Made by a program: the position numbers and the translations under genes. This document shows positions 34,223-45,192 of a stretch of DNA of 64,000 bases, piece by piece (position 1 is the stretch's first letter; every line of letters starts with the position of its first letter). The DNA is from Amphibalanus amphitrite. Its lineage: Eukaryota; Arthropoda; Thecostraca; Balanomorpha; Balanidae. Location of the stretch: assembly GCF_019059575.1 (NCBI RefSeq), contig NW_024882030.1, positions 248,001-312,000 on the forward strand. The letters run 5' to 3'. The notes below the pieces were generated by a model, which saw only the letters and a list, made by a program, of their open reading frames with translations, was not told the DNA's origin and did no database searches.

Positions 34223-34682
34223 AAGAATAAAGTCCAAAATTACAACAGCATCATCATACATCTGCGATCTCCACCTTACAACTGACTGAAGTATCATTGA
34301 AGTCGACCACCATTTTCTCTGACCTGCAATTCAACTTCCTTTATTAAAATAATAAACTCTTTTCAAACTTCAGGTTTGTTTTTGTGGGGAAATGTCTCGT
34401 TTTTTTCCCCACAAAGTTATCCCCAAAATTGGTGACAATTATAAATCAGCTTTCTTCACTTATAACTTATAAATATCAAAAGCAGTCATTTAGATTAAAT
34501 TAATTTCATCCATTAGGTTTCTTAACTCTGCAAGAAAAAATTTCAATTAGAAATTGGCAAAATGTTCCTTTTCGTTGGTTGGTTGGTTGGTTGTGGGATA
34601 AGCACCATATCATATTGGGAGTGGGACAAAGGTGCTAATTGGAACTCTCACCCTGTTCTGATGATTATTATATGGGAAAAGC
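34223..34682. other. AT-rich spacer
   Basis: The only structure seen is a short GGTT tandem run at about 34577-34594. Confidence 0.5.
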
Positions 34683-34845
34683 TCCCCTAGCTGAGCTGAA
34701 TTGGGTAGAAACTGAGCTGAGCTGAATTGAGCAGAAACTGAGCTGAGCTGAGCTGAACGGAAACCGAGCTGAGCTGAGCTGAAACTGAGCTGAGCCGAGC
34801 GCAGCTGGTTTGAGCGGAACGTGAGCTGAAGTGAGCTGAGCTGCG
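34683..34845. repeat. GAGCT pentamer-type repeat
   Basis: Degenerate tandem GAGCTGAGCTGAA and GAGCTGAAACTGAGCT units run over about 160 bases. Confidence 0.8.
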
Positions 34846-34860
34846 TTTAACTGTTCACAC

Positions 34861-35046
34861 TGAAATGGCATACAAAGTAAACCTCCCCCCTTGTACATCC
34901 TAATGGATCACACCACAAGTTTCTTTAAGAGCATCCTTGATTTTCAGTTTAAACAACCCGCGGTTAACTGAAAATCAAGGATGCTCTCAAAGAAACTTGT
35001 GGTGTGGTCCATTAGGATGTAAAAGGGGGGAGGTGCACTTTGTATG
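34861..35046. repeat. long hairpin (about 90-bp arms)
   Basis: The arm ending CTTGATTTTCAG (to about 34950) is followed after some 25 bases by its inverse (CTGAAAATCAAG onward). The arms match almost perfectly out to the ATGGCATACAAAG / CTTTGTATGCCAT ends. Confidence 0.8.
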
Positions 35047-35052
35047 CCATTT

Positions 35053-35943
35053 CCTTGTCTGCAAACTTCTTGGGTCACATTTCTTTCATCTTTGTCTGAC
35101 CTTCACAAGGCCTAGCTGACAAAAACTTGTGCACCGGACACCATGATTTGTGAAGGTGAAAAATGCAGCAAAACAAATATGTAGACAAAATGGAGAGAAA
35201 TTTGCAAAAAATATTTGCTTTTACAATAATACATTGTAAGCACAAATATTTGTGGGATATCGTTCTTGAACCTTGCATAAAAAGGGAGAGGCGAAAAAGA
35301 ACGAGATAAAGAAATGCCCTCCAGGCTCCAAGTATTTGTGTGGAAACCAGAACCGAAGACAATTATCGCCATATTGTTACCTTGCATGAATAAAATAATA
35401 AAAATGGCATTGCCAGTGCCTCGAAATTTGACAAAACTGGCACCTCCTGAGGCAAAAGCAGTCTATTAAAACTTACCTGAAAACTGTACCCTGAGTATTA
35501 TATATTCCGCAAATGACAAAGCAAAGCCGAGGCATGACCAATTGAAACAAAATAAGTAGATCACTTATAATTCTAACTCATCATTATCCCACAACCAGAA
35601 AAAAAAACTCAATTTGAGACGTATCAGACGTATACTCTACTCACCGTGGTTATCTCTTGGTATACTCCAGCTCCGTGCGCCGACAACGCCAGCTTATTGG
35701 TAAATCAAGTGGTACTTGAATTAAATACGTGACAGGCGCTCAAAATGCAAATGACGTCATCAGATTGCCGTTAATGGTTAAGAGATTGGGCCTTGTACAA
35801 GGCCCATTTTCAAATGAAGGGAACGAATTTCTTCAACACCACGAGGCCGCGGGGGTTGCAACCTAGATAGATAGTGGTTTCTGAACCTCGCCGCAAACTT
35901 GGCTATCTCAACTCAAATCTAATGTAAAGGTGGGATAGTCCCT
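35053..35943. other. right part of the family-G element
   Basis: There is no gene. It contains the 18-base palindrome GGGCCTTGTACAAGGCCC (about 35787-35804) and a TGACGTCAT site. Confidence 0.5.
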
Positions 35944-35947
35944 TTAA

Positions 35948-35967
35948 CTCATCCAGCAGCTCACGGG
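35948..35967 (-). mobile_element. terminal piece of the split family-B copy
   Basis: CCAGCAGCTCACGGG is the inverse of the family-B 5' end (CCCGCGAGTTGCTGG). It abuts the right TTAA of the 11.3-kb element and completes the copy interrupted at 24613. Confidence 0.6.
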
Positions 35968-36208
35968 TAAAGTAACGAAGTTTTCGAGGCACTATGATGC
36001 GGTACGTATACAGGGTGCGTCATAAGTTCTGGTACACTTTTTCTTTTAGTAATAAAAAGAGTTACAACAGGTTTACAGAGTTGAGTATTTCAGTAGAGGA
36101 TCTTTATGAAGTTAAGTCAAAGCACGTGTGATATCATGAAAAAATATTAACTAGATGAGCCTTAATTAAACAAATGGTAACTGACCGCCCGACAGCTAAG
36201 TGCACACC

Positions 36209-36600
36209 ATGCCGCCTTTCTCCCTAACAAAGAAAGTTCGCGGGGCCATCGCCTGCATGAAGATGGCGGATATCTCGGTAGCAAAGATATGTCGCACGCT
36301 TCGCTGCACGCGGAATCGTGTGTATCGGATGTGGACCCGGTACCAGGAGACCCAGAGTACCGGAGACCGATTCTGTTCCGGCTGCCCCCGGTCCGCCCAC
36401 ACGCCTCAGCTGAAAGCCGCGGTTCGCAACCGGATTGTCCGCAACCCCGAGCGTTCCATGCGCCAAATGGCCCGGGACCTTAATGTGTCCGAGCGTTCCA
36501 TGCGCAGACTCATTTCTAAGGATATCCGCGTGAAAAGCCTCCGCAAGAAGCACGTTCACTCCCTCAACGCTGCACAGCGCCACATACGGAAGGAAAGCGC
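36209..36600 (+). pseudogene. N-terminal transposase fragment (IS630/Tc1/mariner type)
   Basis: From ATG at 36209 the frame encodes a paired helix-turn-helix region, DISVAKICRTLRCTRNRVYRM then RQMARDLNVSERSMRRLI, as in Tc1/mariner-like transposases. The DDE catalytic part is absent because the frame runs into the inverted arm near 36605. It is a deletion derivative and could at most make a DNA-binding fragment. The frame beyond 36605 is antisense arm sequence and not protein. Confidence 0.75.
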
Positions 36601-36604
36601 TCTC

Positions 36605-36803
36605 AAGCTCCTCCGGACCGGGGGCGGCCGGAACGGAATCGGTCTCCGGTACTCTGGGTCTCCTGGTACCGGGTCCACGTCCGATACACAAGATTCCGCG
36701 TGCAGCGAAGCGCGCGACATATCTTTGCTACCGAGATATCCGCCATCTTCATGCAGACGATGGCCCCGCGAACTTCCTTTGTTGGGGAGAAAGGCGCCAT
36801 GGT
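36605..36803 (-). pseudogene. inverted second copy of the transposase start
   Basis: On the minus strand the first residues repeat those of the 36209 fragment (DISVAKICRALRCTRNLVYR) with several substitutions. It ends at the loop boundary. Confidence 0.7.
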
Positions 36804-37001
36804 GTGCACTTAGCTGTCGGACGGTCAGTTACCATTTGTTTCATTAAGGCTCAGCTAGTAAATATTTTTTTCATGATATTACACGTGTTTTGACTTAACT
36901 TCATAGAGATCCTCTACTGAAATACTCAACTCTGTAAACCTGTTGTAACTCTTTTTATTAATAAAAGAGAAAGTGTACCAGAACTTATGACGCACCCTGT
37001 A

Positions 37002-37439
37002 GAATAACCCCTTTCCTCAGCCCTGATCTGGCCAGTCCCCCGGTCCTCTCATAACGAGTGGATGGGGAAGATACGACCACTGGCGGGGCCTTTACGGAGC
37101 TACTTTTATACGTCAGAGGCTGGTGTAGGCGTGCTGCGTGAGCCACAGTTGGTTCGTACGAAGTTTCATCCACAGTTGGTTCGTACGAGGTTTCATGTCT
37201 GTTTTCCCCACCCGCCGTGAACTGAACAGAGGGTGTTCACGGACTCTCTCGCCGATCACTTCCCTCCACAACCTCCCCCTCCCCTCCCTGCTGACCCCGC
37301 TGACCCGCTACCCCCGATACCGAGCACCGGCCAGCCGACCCTCGGTGTCGTGTCTCCGTCGGCTGACTCGGCCGTGGATCAGCTCCGTGTCTGTGTGTTC
37401 AGGCGGCAGAAACACCGGTAGAGAGCAACTGGAGCCAGG
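37002..37439. other. spacer with a short direct repeat
   Basis: CACAGTTGGTTCGTACGA is repeated 28 bases apart (37143 and 37171). No gene is seen. Confidence 0.5.
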
Positions 37440-37597
<158 letters not shown>

Positions 37598-37938
37598 GGA
37601 AACGGCCCGCCGTACCGGTCAGATCAAGATCTCAGAGGCCAGAGCCGTGGTCCAAATGGAGGGACTCGATTCTCGGTAATCACTCCGTGGTGAGTCGCGG
37701 CCTTCCTTCGCTGTGGATCAGTGATCAGTGATCAGTGAACCCATCAGTGATGGTCATCCCAAATTATTGGAAAGCTGATACCAAACCGGGATGACAATGG
37801 TTTGGTTTCATTATACCACAAACGTTGGTATCCGATTGACATCTCTTAAAGTTATAATCTATCCGTTCCTGACATAAGGTCTGCTATTAGGTAACCAGGG
37901 GTCAGCAAGAGACGTTATAGCTATTCAACGCTATTTTC

Positions 37939-38070
37939 TAACACCCCGACAATAACTTAAACGATTCTATAGAACGTAGGTAATAATTAAGATAAAAGTC
38001 ACATAGGAATAACACCCCGACAATAACTATAACGATTCTATAAAACGTAAAAAGATAAAAGTCACATAGG
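37939..38070. repeat. two-copy tandem repeat
   Basis: AACACCCCGACAATAACT and the following block ending AAAAGTCACATAGGA occur twice in succession. Confidence 0.8.
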
Positions 38071-38073
38071 AAA

Positions 38074-39000
38074 CATGGTGTGTCAGAAGTGGAAATAGCC
38101 GGTGCGCCGTCTGGCAACCCGGCAGCCCGCCGCCATAGGGAAATTCATGCTTTTTGTCGCTTTTTCGCTCCTTGAGTCACTTGATCTAATTAGAGCTTAA
38201 CTAGGAACGAGGCGGGTCACTTGGACGTATTCGGTAGCCGAATACGGATTTTTGGAGCCAATACCTGGGAAACCCTGCCCGCCCAATGCGAGTATTTAAG
38301 AGTCTGCATGCCCAAATTAACGCCGAGCGCGGCCGCTTTCGGTCGGTTTTCCGCGACCTTGTGGCGAAATCGCCTTATTTATTCAGCCAGGGTGGGCTAA
38401 TTCGCTTAACTAGGAATGAGGCGTTGAAGAGAATTATTCAAGGAATAGAGTTGTGCAAAAATATTATTTGTATTGTTAAAACTGTATCCGCCCTCGAACG
38501 ATAAATATTGTTGACCCATCAGGAACACATCCCCTGGAATGCGTTTAGACTTGGCTGGATCTAATATTAGCGAGTATCTGCTAATGCAGTTTCTTGGCTT
38601 ACACAGTACGCACACAAGCATACATACTTCCTGCCCTTGGTTATCCCTCACTTGAATGAAAATTTTGCTATAATAACCATTCCAAGCAGTTAACAGGTTT
38701 TAGTGCAGTGCCAAGTCGGAACCGTTCAGCGCCGCCAGTCTCCCAGGCGGCGCGTAACGGCCGCCGCCGGCCGCGCGCCGCCGCTCTGGCAGGGTGTTTG
38801 ACTTCATATCTCTGTTGCTAGAAAAGTTGTGGACCGATTTACATGATTCTTGCATGAAAAGATCGGCCATTCAATTCTTAGCAGATAACGAAAATTTGAC
38901 GTCAATTGCACGATCCGCTGCCCATATTGTGGTACTGCCATCTATTGACAAGGCTGGCGAACTAAAGCCGGGCGGCTGTTTCCACTTTTGACACACCATG
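38074..39000. mobile_element. TIR element ending CATGGTGTGTCA
   Basis: CATGGTGTGTCAGAAGTGG at the left end has its inverse CCACTTTTGACACACCATG at 38982-39000. GC-rich blocks lie near 38110 and 38730. The interior has no transposase that I recognise. The target duplication is unclear (ATAGG lies on both sides, three bases off on the left). Confidence 0.5.
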
Positions 39001-39879
39001 ATAGGTCGACAAATCTGACCTGACCGGTATATAGGGCCTTGACCAGACCAAACTCCTCAGACGAGCTCCTCATCCTGGTAGCTGAGACGTCTCCATGGCA
39101 ACCGCCAGTCGCGCTCAACGGTAGAAAGGGACTTCCCCTCTCCCACGTGCATGGAGCGAACCGCGCCAGTCGACAAAGGGGACTTCCCCGCGGTAAAACT
39201 GAAACTGACGTCCAAATAGTTTTCAGATTGTTAATTTTGCTTCTAACCATGTTTTATGATGTCTTAAATATTGACATTACACTTATTAGTGTAGTAAATT
39301 GCCATGATAATCCACTGAGGTAAAGACACTCGATTAAACCTAATCTGAGATAATCCAGCATGGTGTATTATCTGAGATAATACACCTACGCAGCACACGG
39401 AACACAAAGCTCCTCTGGTAGAAGGCTATGCTGGGTTAGGGTGAGGGGTTTATATAGCCTTGGGCTGAGGTCAGACCAAGGCTCAGAGCATTATCTCAAT
39501 ATGTGTTGCGCAAACAAACATTTCTTGGACTCAGTGCATTGAAAAACAAGGAAAAGAACAAAACATGGGTATATCCTTGTATAACTATCGGGACCTCAGC
39601 TTCGGCCATACCTACAACACGCTACACGATACCAAGCACTGCGAACGAGCCCCTGAGAAATACCGACAAAGACCACACTGTTTAGCCAACCCCTCATCCC
39701 CACAGAGGTGTGTGACATTCTGTGTCCTCTCCCTGACCCCACCAGCTGACCTCACCTCGTCTGCTCTGTCCGTCCTGCCCTCTCCTCCGGCTCCGTCCGT
39801 ACTCGGTACGCCTCTCCCAGACTGACACTCCACACGTGCAGCGGCCACTGGCAGTCCCTAAGGTCGACAGTCCACGGCT
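39001..39879. other. unassigned sequence with a palindrome
   Basis: A perfect 11-bp stem, GGTGTATTATC, with a 3-base loop lies at 39362-39386. I see no convincing gene. Confidence 0.4.
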
Positions 39880-40080
39880 GTCTGCCGCCTCTGGTTCCGA
39901 CAACCGACGATAGGTGGCAGCAGGTCCTGGGCTCAGTCTGCCGCCTCTGGTTCCGACAACCGACGATAGGTGGCAGCAGGTCCTGGGCTCAGTATGCCAC
40001 CTTTGGTTCCAGCAACCGACGATAGGTGGCAGCAGGACCTGGGCTCAGTATGGGGGAGCATTCATTCTGGCCAGGGTTCA
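39880..40080 (+). repeat. 56-bp minisatellite, first block
   Basis: Units containing GACGATAGGTGGCAGCAGG and GTTCCGACAACC recur at 56-base spacing, about three and a half times. Confidence 0.85.
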
Positions 40081-40125
40081 TGATGTCCAGGGTCCGTTAT
40101 GCCCAGTGTCGAAATGGCCAGTGCC

Positions 40126-41124
40126 TTAACCCTATTCCTGGCGGGCTCCGCCGGGACAAGAAACTGGCGGGGGGGGGGGGCCGATTCGGCCCCCCCCCCT
40201 GAGATCTCGAGAACGAAGCAAGATAGCGACAAACGGTAAACGGCATCGGATACGCACGGTCAAGATCTACAATTTTTACTAAGGTCATTTTCAGGTCAGG
40301 TCAAAGATGACGTCACAGGGGTCGAAAAAGTCAAAATGGCGGCGCTAGATATGGAGAGAGTTTTTCTCGAATAACTTTCGAATTAGTCAAGATAGGAACA
40401 AACTAAGGGCATCATCGTGATCCTCTCGTCAATTCGCATCGAATGATATATATGTTGACCTCGCAAGGTCAAGGTCAAAGGTTGACCTCAGGTCACGTGA
40501 CCTCGAGGTCATCATGTATATCATTCGATGCGTCTTGACGAGCTGAACACAATGAGACCATCCACGCGTCTGTATCTTGTTCCTGTACGGAGTTATTGGC
40601 CAAAAACCTTTGGTGACCTTTGATGACGTCACATGACCTCACAGCTGCCCAACAGCAAAACAGACCTCAAGGTAGTGAAGGTTGATCGTATATGAAGTCA
40701 TGTATGGTATATGGGGCCATTCCGACCCGTTTTAGTGGTAAAAACAGGGAGTTGATTTTTCCCCCATTGACTTATAATGGGGAGGTCGCGAAACTGACCT
40801 GACCTTAGGTCACCGATATCAAAATTCCGAGATATACAAATTGCACATACTGGTACCCTAACTAAAGCCTGAAGAGAAGAAATTGATCGGTCAAAAACTC
40901 TAGCTCTGGCGTGATTGCAAACTTTTCTGAGGTAGGGTCACCAAACCGCCTCTGGTGACCTGACCTGAGGTCAGATCAACTCAAAATTTTCAGACATGTT
41001 GCGTAGAAGCCTTTTAGGAAAAGTCAGAAAATTTGAGCTTCCTAGCTCAACGCGTTTGGGAGAAATAACCAAAAAACCTCAGGGGGGGGCTCCTGAGGCC
41101 CCCCTCCGCCAGGAATAGGGTTAA
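40126..41124 (-). mobile_element. family-C MITE (copy C2)
   Basis: TTAA (40126-40129 and 41121-41124) bounds ends CCCTATTCCTGGCGGG and CCGCCAGGAATAGGG. It is inverted relative to C1, C3 and C4, and it sits inside the 48-bp minisatellite. Confidence 0.9.
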
Positions 41125-41600
41125 ATGGGCCAGAGTTCATAATGTCCAGGGATTGCATGGTCCAAATGCGGCCAACTGGCCGCAGATAGGGTATATTCAA
41201 AGAGGCCAGGGTTCATAATGTCCAGGGCACGATGTGTCCAGTGTTCCAAATGGCCAGGGTTCATAATGTCCAGGGCACGATGTGTCCAGTGTTCAAAATG
41301 ACCAGAGTTCATAATGTCCAGGGCACGATGTGTCCAGTGTTCAAAATGGCCAGTGCCTTGAATAGGCCAGAGTTCATAGTGTCCAGGGATTACATAGTCA
41401 CTGAAAGTGACGTCATTATGTAAAAAACACGGAACCAGCTCAATGCGAAGCAGTGCAGTGCCGAAGGCAATGCCTTAGGAGAGATTACACTGGACCATGT
41501 AATCCCTGGACAATATGAACACTGGCCAATTCAAGGCACTGGCCATTTCGAGCACCGGACACATCATGCCCTGGACATTATGAACCCTGGCCTAAATAAT
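41125..41600. repeat. 48-bp minisatellite with inverted half
   Basis: Units of GGCCAGGGTTCATAATGTCC plus GATGTGTCCAGTGTTC recur every 48 bases to about 41400. The same units return in reverse complement at about 41490-41590, giving a hairpin centred near 41450. Confidence 0.85.
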
Positions 41601-41606
41601 ACGCAC

Positions 41607-41940
41607 CCTCAGTATGCCACCTTTGGTTCCAACAACCGACGATAGGTGGCAGCGACCTCGGCATTCTGCCGACTCTGGTTCCAACAACCGCCGATAGGTG
41701 GCAGCAGGTCCGCGGCTGTCTGCCGCCTCTGGTTCCGACAATCACCGATAGGTGGCAGCAGGTCCACGGCTGGCCCACGGCTGCCTGCCGCCTCTGGTTC
41801 CGACAACTGACGATAGGTGGCAGCAGGTCCGCGGCTCAGTCTGCCGCCTCTGGTTCCGACAATCACCGATAGGTAGCAGCAGGTCCACGGCTGCCTGCCG
41901 CCTCTGGTTCCGTCAACTGACGATAGGTGGCAGCAGGGGG
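41607..41940 (+). repeat. 56-bp minisatellite, second block
   Basis: About six units have the same GACGATAGGTGGCAGCAGG core as the block at 39880. Confidence 0.85.
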
Positions 41941-41944
41941 TTAC

Positions 41945-42305
41945 GGACAAAAGTACGTATCGCTAAAGTACGTAGGACAAAAGTACGTAAGCAAAAGTAC
42001 GTAGGATTAAAGTACGTATCGCAAAAGTACGTACAGTATAAAAAACGTATGGACAAAAGTACGTCAGGGACAAAAGTACGTATCGCAGAAATACGTACAA
42101 TATAAAGTACGTATGGACAAAAGTACGTCAAGGACAAAAGTACGTATCGCAGAAGTACGTACAGTATAAAGTACGTATGGACAAAAGTACGTCAGGGACA
42201 AAAGTACGTATCGCAGAAGTACGTATAGGGTATAAAGTACGTATGGACAAAAGTACGTCACGTACAAAAGCCTACGCATAGCAAATGTACGTAGGGTATA
42301 AAGTA
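41945..42305. repeat. GTACGTA satellite, first array
   Basis: AAAAGTACGTATCGCA and GACAAAAGTACGTC units recur with a higher-order period of about 63-66 bases. A remnant continues at 42675-42736. Confidence 0.85.
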
Positions 42306-42674
42306 GGGTAGCCTTGGGCAAGACGCCACAGATAATTTATTTTGCTACATAGGTACCTACTTTTGTCTCACATCACCTGGAAGGCCAAATTTGTGCTCAA
42401 TGTGTTCTTTGGACATTTTACTTTAAATTCCACCCCTCAAATTCATTCACTTATGATCGGACTCCCAGCTAGGAAGTGCTTTGTGATTATGAAGCAACTG
42501 CAAATGGGGCATTTTTCCCCAACCCCAGGGCAAAACACCCCACGGCCTGAGGCAAGAAGCCCCGCATACACTAGATTAACAGAAGAGAGGATCTTTCCCC
42601 AGAACCCTGCCAGTTCCGAGAAACATCGGTGAGGCGTTTTACCTCGGCGGGGCGACTTGCCCCGGTCTACCCTA
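42306..42674. other. unique spacer inside the satellite complex
   Basis: I see no gene or repeat. Confidence 0.4.
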
Positions 42675-42736
42675 CGTGTGGACAAAAGTACGTCACGGAC
42701 AAAAGTACTATACGTATAGCAAATGTACGTAGGGTA

Positions 42737-43738
42737 TTAACCCTATTCCTGGCGGGGGGGGGGGGGGCCTCAGGAGCCCCCCCTGAGGTTTTTTGGTTAT
42801 ATCTCCCAAACGCGTTGAGCTAGGAAGCTCAAATTTTCTGACTTTTCCTAAAAGGCTTCTACGCAACATGTCTGAAAATTTTGAGTTGATCTGACCTCAG
42901 GTCAGGTCACCAGAGGCGGTTTGGTGACGCTACCTCAGAAAAGTTTGCAATCACGCCAGAGCTAGAGTTTTTGACCGATCAATTTCTTCTCTTCAGGGTT
43001 TAGTTAGGGTACCAGTATGTGCAATTTGTATATCTCGGAATTTTGATATCGGTGACCTAAGGTCAGGTCAATTTCGCGACCTCCCCATTATAAGTCAATG
43101 GGAGAAAAATCAACTCCCTGTTTTTACCACTAAAACGGGTCGGAATGGCCCCATATACCATACATGACTTCATATACGATCAACCTTCACTACCTTGAGG
43201 TCTGTTTTGCTGTTGGGCAGCTGTGAGGTCATGTGACGTCATCAAAGGTCACCAAAGGTTTTTGGCCAATAACTCCGTATAGGAACAAGATACAGACGCG
43301 TGGATGGTCTCATTGTGTTCAGCTCGTCAAGACGCATCGAATGATATACATGATGACCTCGAGGTCACGTGACCTGAGGTCAACCTTTGACCTTGACCTT
43401 TCGAGGTCAACATATATATCATTCGATGCGGATTGACGAGAGGATCACGATGATGCCCTTAGTTTGTTCCTATCTTGACTAATTCGAAAGTTATTCGAGA
43501 AAAACTCTCTCCATATCTAGTGCCGCCATTTTGACTTTTTCGACCCCTGTGACGTCATCTTTGACCTGACCTGAAAATGACCTTTATAAAAATTGTAGAT
43601 CTTGGCCGTGCGTATCCGATGCCGTTTACCGCTTGTCGCTATCTTGCTTCGTTCTCGAGATCTCAGGGGGGGGGGGCGAATCGGCCCCCCCCCCCGCCAG
43701 TTTCTTGTCCCGGCGGAGCCCGCCAGGAATAGGGTTAA
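42737..43738 (+). mobile_element. family-C MITE (copy C3), uninterrupted
   Basis: TTAA (42737-42740 and 43735-43738) bounds ends CCCTATTCCTGGCGG and CCGCCAGGAATAGGG. It carries the single TTAG site that is occupied in copy C1. Confidence 0.9.
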
Positions 43739-43964
43739 GTACGTACCCCACCCTTGGGTTAAGCCTTGATCAATGTGTAATACCTTTCTGATTCTTTATT
43801 TAATGAGCATTTGTTACAAGGCATAGCAAAATTTATTGATGAGTAAATGGGCGAAATGGACAAAGCTATATTATTTGGTATATGAATTTATCATGAGTTC
43901 CCTGCAGTATGGCAACAGAGCAGCAATAAAGAAAAAGTGGCCCAACTTACACGACTATACCCTA
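43739..43964. other. unique spacer
   Basis: No feature is recognised. Confidence 0.4.
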
Positions 43965-44560
43965 CTTCTAACATACGTACTTTATACACTACGTACTTTG
44001 GCATACGAACCGTACGTACTTTTGGCATACGTACTTTTTACACTACGTACTTTTGCATACGAACTTTTGCGTACGAACATTTGCGTACGTACTTTTGGCA
44101 TACGTACCTTATACACTACGTACTTTTGCATACGTACTTTTGCGTACGAACATTTGCGTACGTACTTTTGGCATAGGTACTTTATACACTACGTACTTTT
44201 GCATACGAACTTTTGCGTACGAACATTTGCGTACGTACTTTTGGCATACGTACATTTTACACTACGTACTTTTGCATACGTACTTTTGCGTACGAACATT
44301 TGCGTACGTACTTTTGGCATACGTACTTTATGCACTACGTACTTTTTCATACGTACTTTTGCCTACGAACATTTGCGTACGTACTTTTGACATACGTACT
44401 TTATACACTACGTACTTTTGCATACGTACTTTTGCGTACGAACATTTGCGTACGTACTTTTGGCATACGAACTTTATCGCCTACGTATATTTGCGTACGA
44501 ACATTTGCATACGTACTTTTGTCCTACGTACTTTAGCGATACGTACTTTAGTCCTAAAAT
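43965..44560. repeat. GTACGTA satellite, second (inverted) array
   Basis: ACGTACTTTTGCATACGTA and ACGAACATTTGCGTACGTA units recur with a higher-order period of about 72 bases. The array is the inverse strand sense of the array at 41945. Long open frames here are by-products of the repeat. Confidence 0.85.
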
Positions 44561-44564
44561 CGGC

Positions 44565-44735
44565 AGCAGGTCCGCCGCTCAGTCTGCCGCCTCTGGTTCC
44601 GACAACCGACGATAGGTGGCAGCAGGACCTCGGCATTCTGCCGACTCTGGTTCCGACAATCACCGATAGGCGGCAGCAGGTTCTGGGCTCAGTCTGCCGC
44701 CTTTGGTTCCGACAACGGGCGGTAGGTGGCACTAG
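44565..44735 (+). repeat. 56-bp minisatellite, third block
   Basis: Three units have the same core and orientation as the blocks at 39880 and 41607. Confidence 0.85.
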
Positions 44736-44790
44736 TGACGTGACAGGGCAGTGAAGAGAGATGTCAATCTGATACTCAACTTTTTGGTAA

Positions 44791-45192
44791 ACCGGTACCA
44801 AACCAAATCGATACCAACTTGGTATTTGGTATTTTCATCTTAACATTTTTGGTATTTTGTTGGTATTATGAAACCTCACTAATTAATAAGAGGTTGAGAA
44901 ATTGGTAAAAAGTCGGTATTTCCTTGTGCCCAAGTCGGTTCGGTTTCGGTATTCCCTCACGGTTTTGGTTGGTATTTGGTTTGGTATCGGTATTCCGATT
45001 TTACGTAATTGATACCACTAACACGAACACCCTCAAAAGTAAAGGGGGAGTTTGTGCCATCATTGAGCTGGGCTCGGGATACCCGAGCTCTTATTCCACG
45101 CCGGCTTGGCTTTGGAGCCGCCACAGACGGCAGAGGTCAAGGTCACCGCTATGTAGGTCAGCTGTGGATTTGCTGCGCCCAGGCACCCCCAC
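44791..45192. repeat. duplicated downstream flank of F-box gene copy 2
   Basis: This is nearly identical to 7850-8255 and is the outer edge of the second duplicon. Confidence 0.8.

Larger units (their letters stand above)
24613..35947. mobile_element. 11.3-kb TTAA-bounded element (family G)
   Basis: TTAA plus AGGGACTATCCCACCTT at 24613 has its exact inverse at 35927-35947. Both flanks belong to one family-B copy split at its hairpin TTAA, which ties the two ends together as one insertion. A short relative is at 31192-31666, and the sequence inside each end matches that relative (one end has TTCAAAAAAGT, the other TTGAGTTGAGATAGCCAA). The interior holds microsatellites, GC-rich broken coding-like DNA, candidate host exons and nested MITEs. 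No transposase is recognised, so it is non-autonomous or degenerate, possibly with captured gene segments. Confidence 0.65.
36009..37001. mobile_element. Tc1/mariner-type fold-back element
   Basis: TA dinucleotides flank inverted ends CAGGGTGCGTCATAAGTTCT and the inverse at 36980-36999. The inverted arms are about 390 bases (36011-36400 and 36605-36999). Both carry the start of a transposase gene, so the element is a palindrome with a unique loop of about 200 bases. Confidence 0.85.

Noticed and set aside
36602..36847. C-terminal part of the plus-strand transposase frame
   Set aside because: Past about 36605 it reads the antisense of the inverted arm, so it is not transposase sequence.
41945..42305. 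CRISPR-like array
   Set aside because: Repeats and spacers are not separable, the unit is a short palindromic satellite, and the window is eukaryotic.
43836..44754. Long open frames rich in YVLRTFAYV-type repeats
   Set aside because: They are translations of the GTACGTA satellite in several frames. The period is set by the DNA repeat, and there is no start context or domain.
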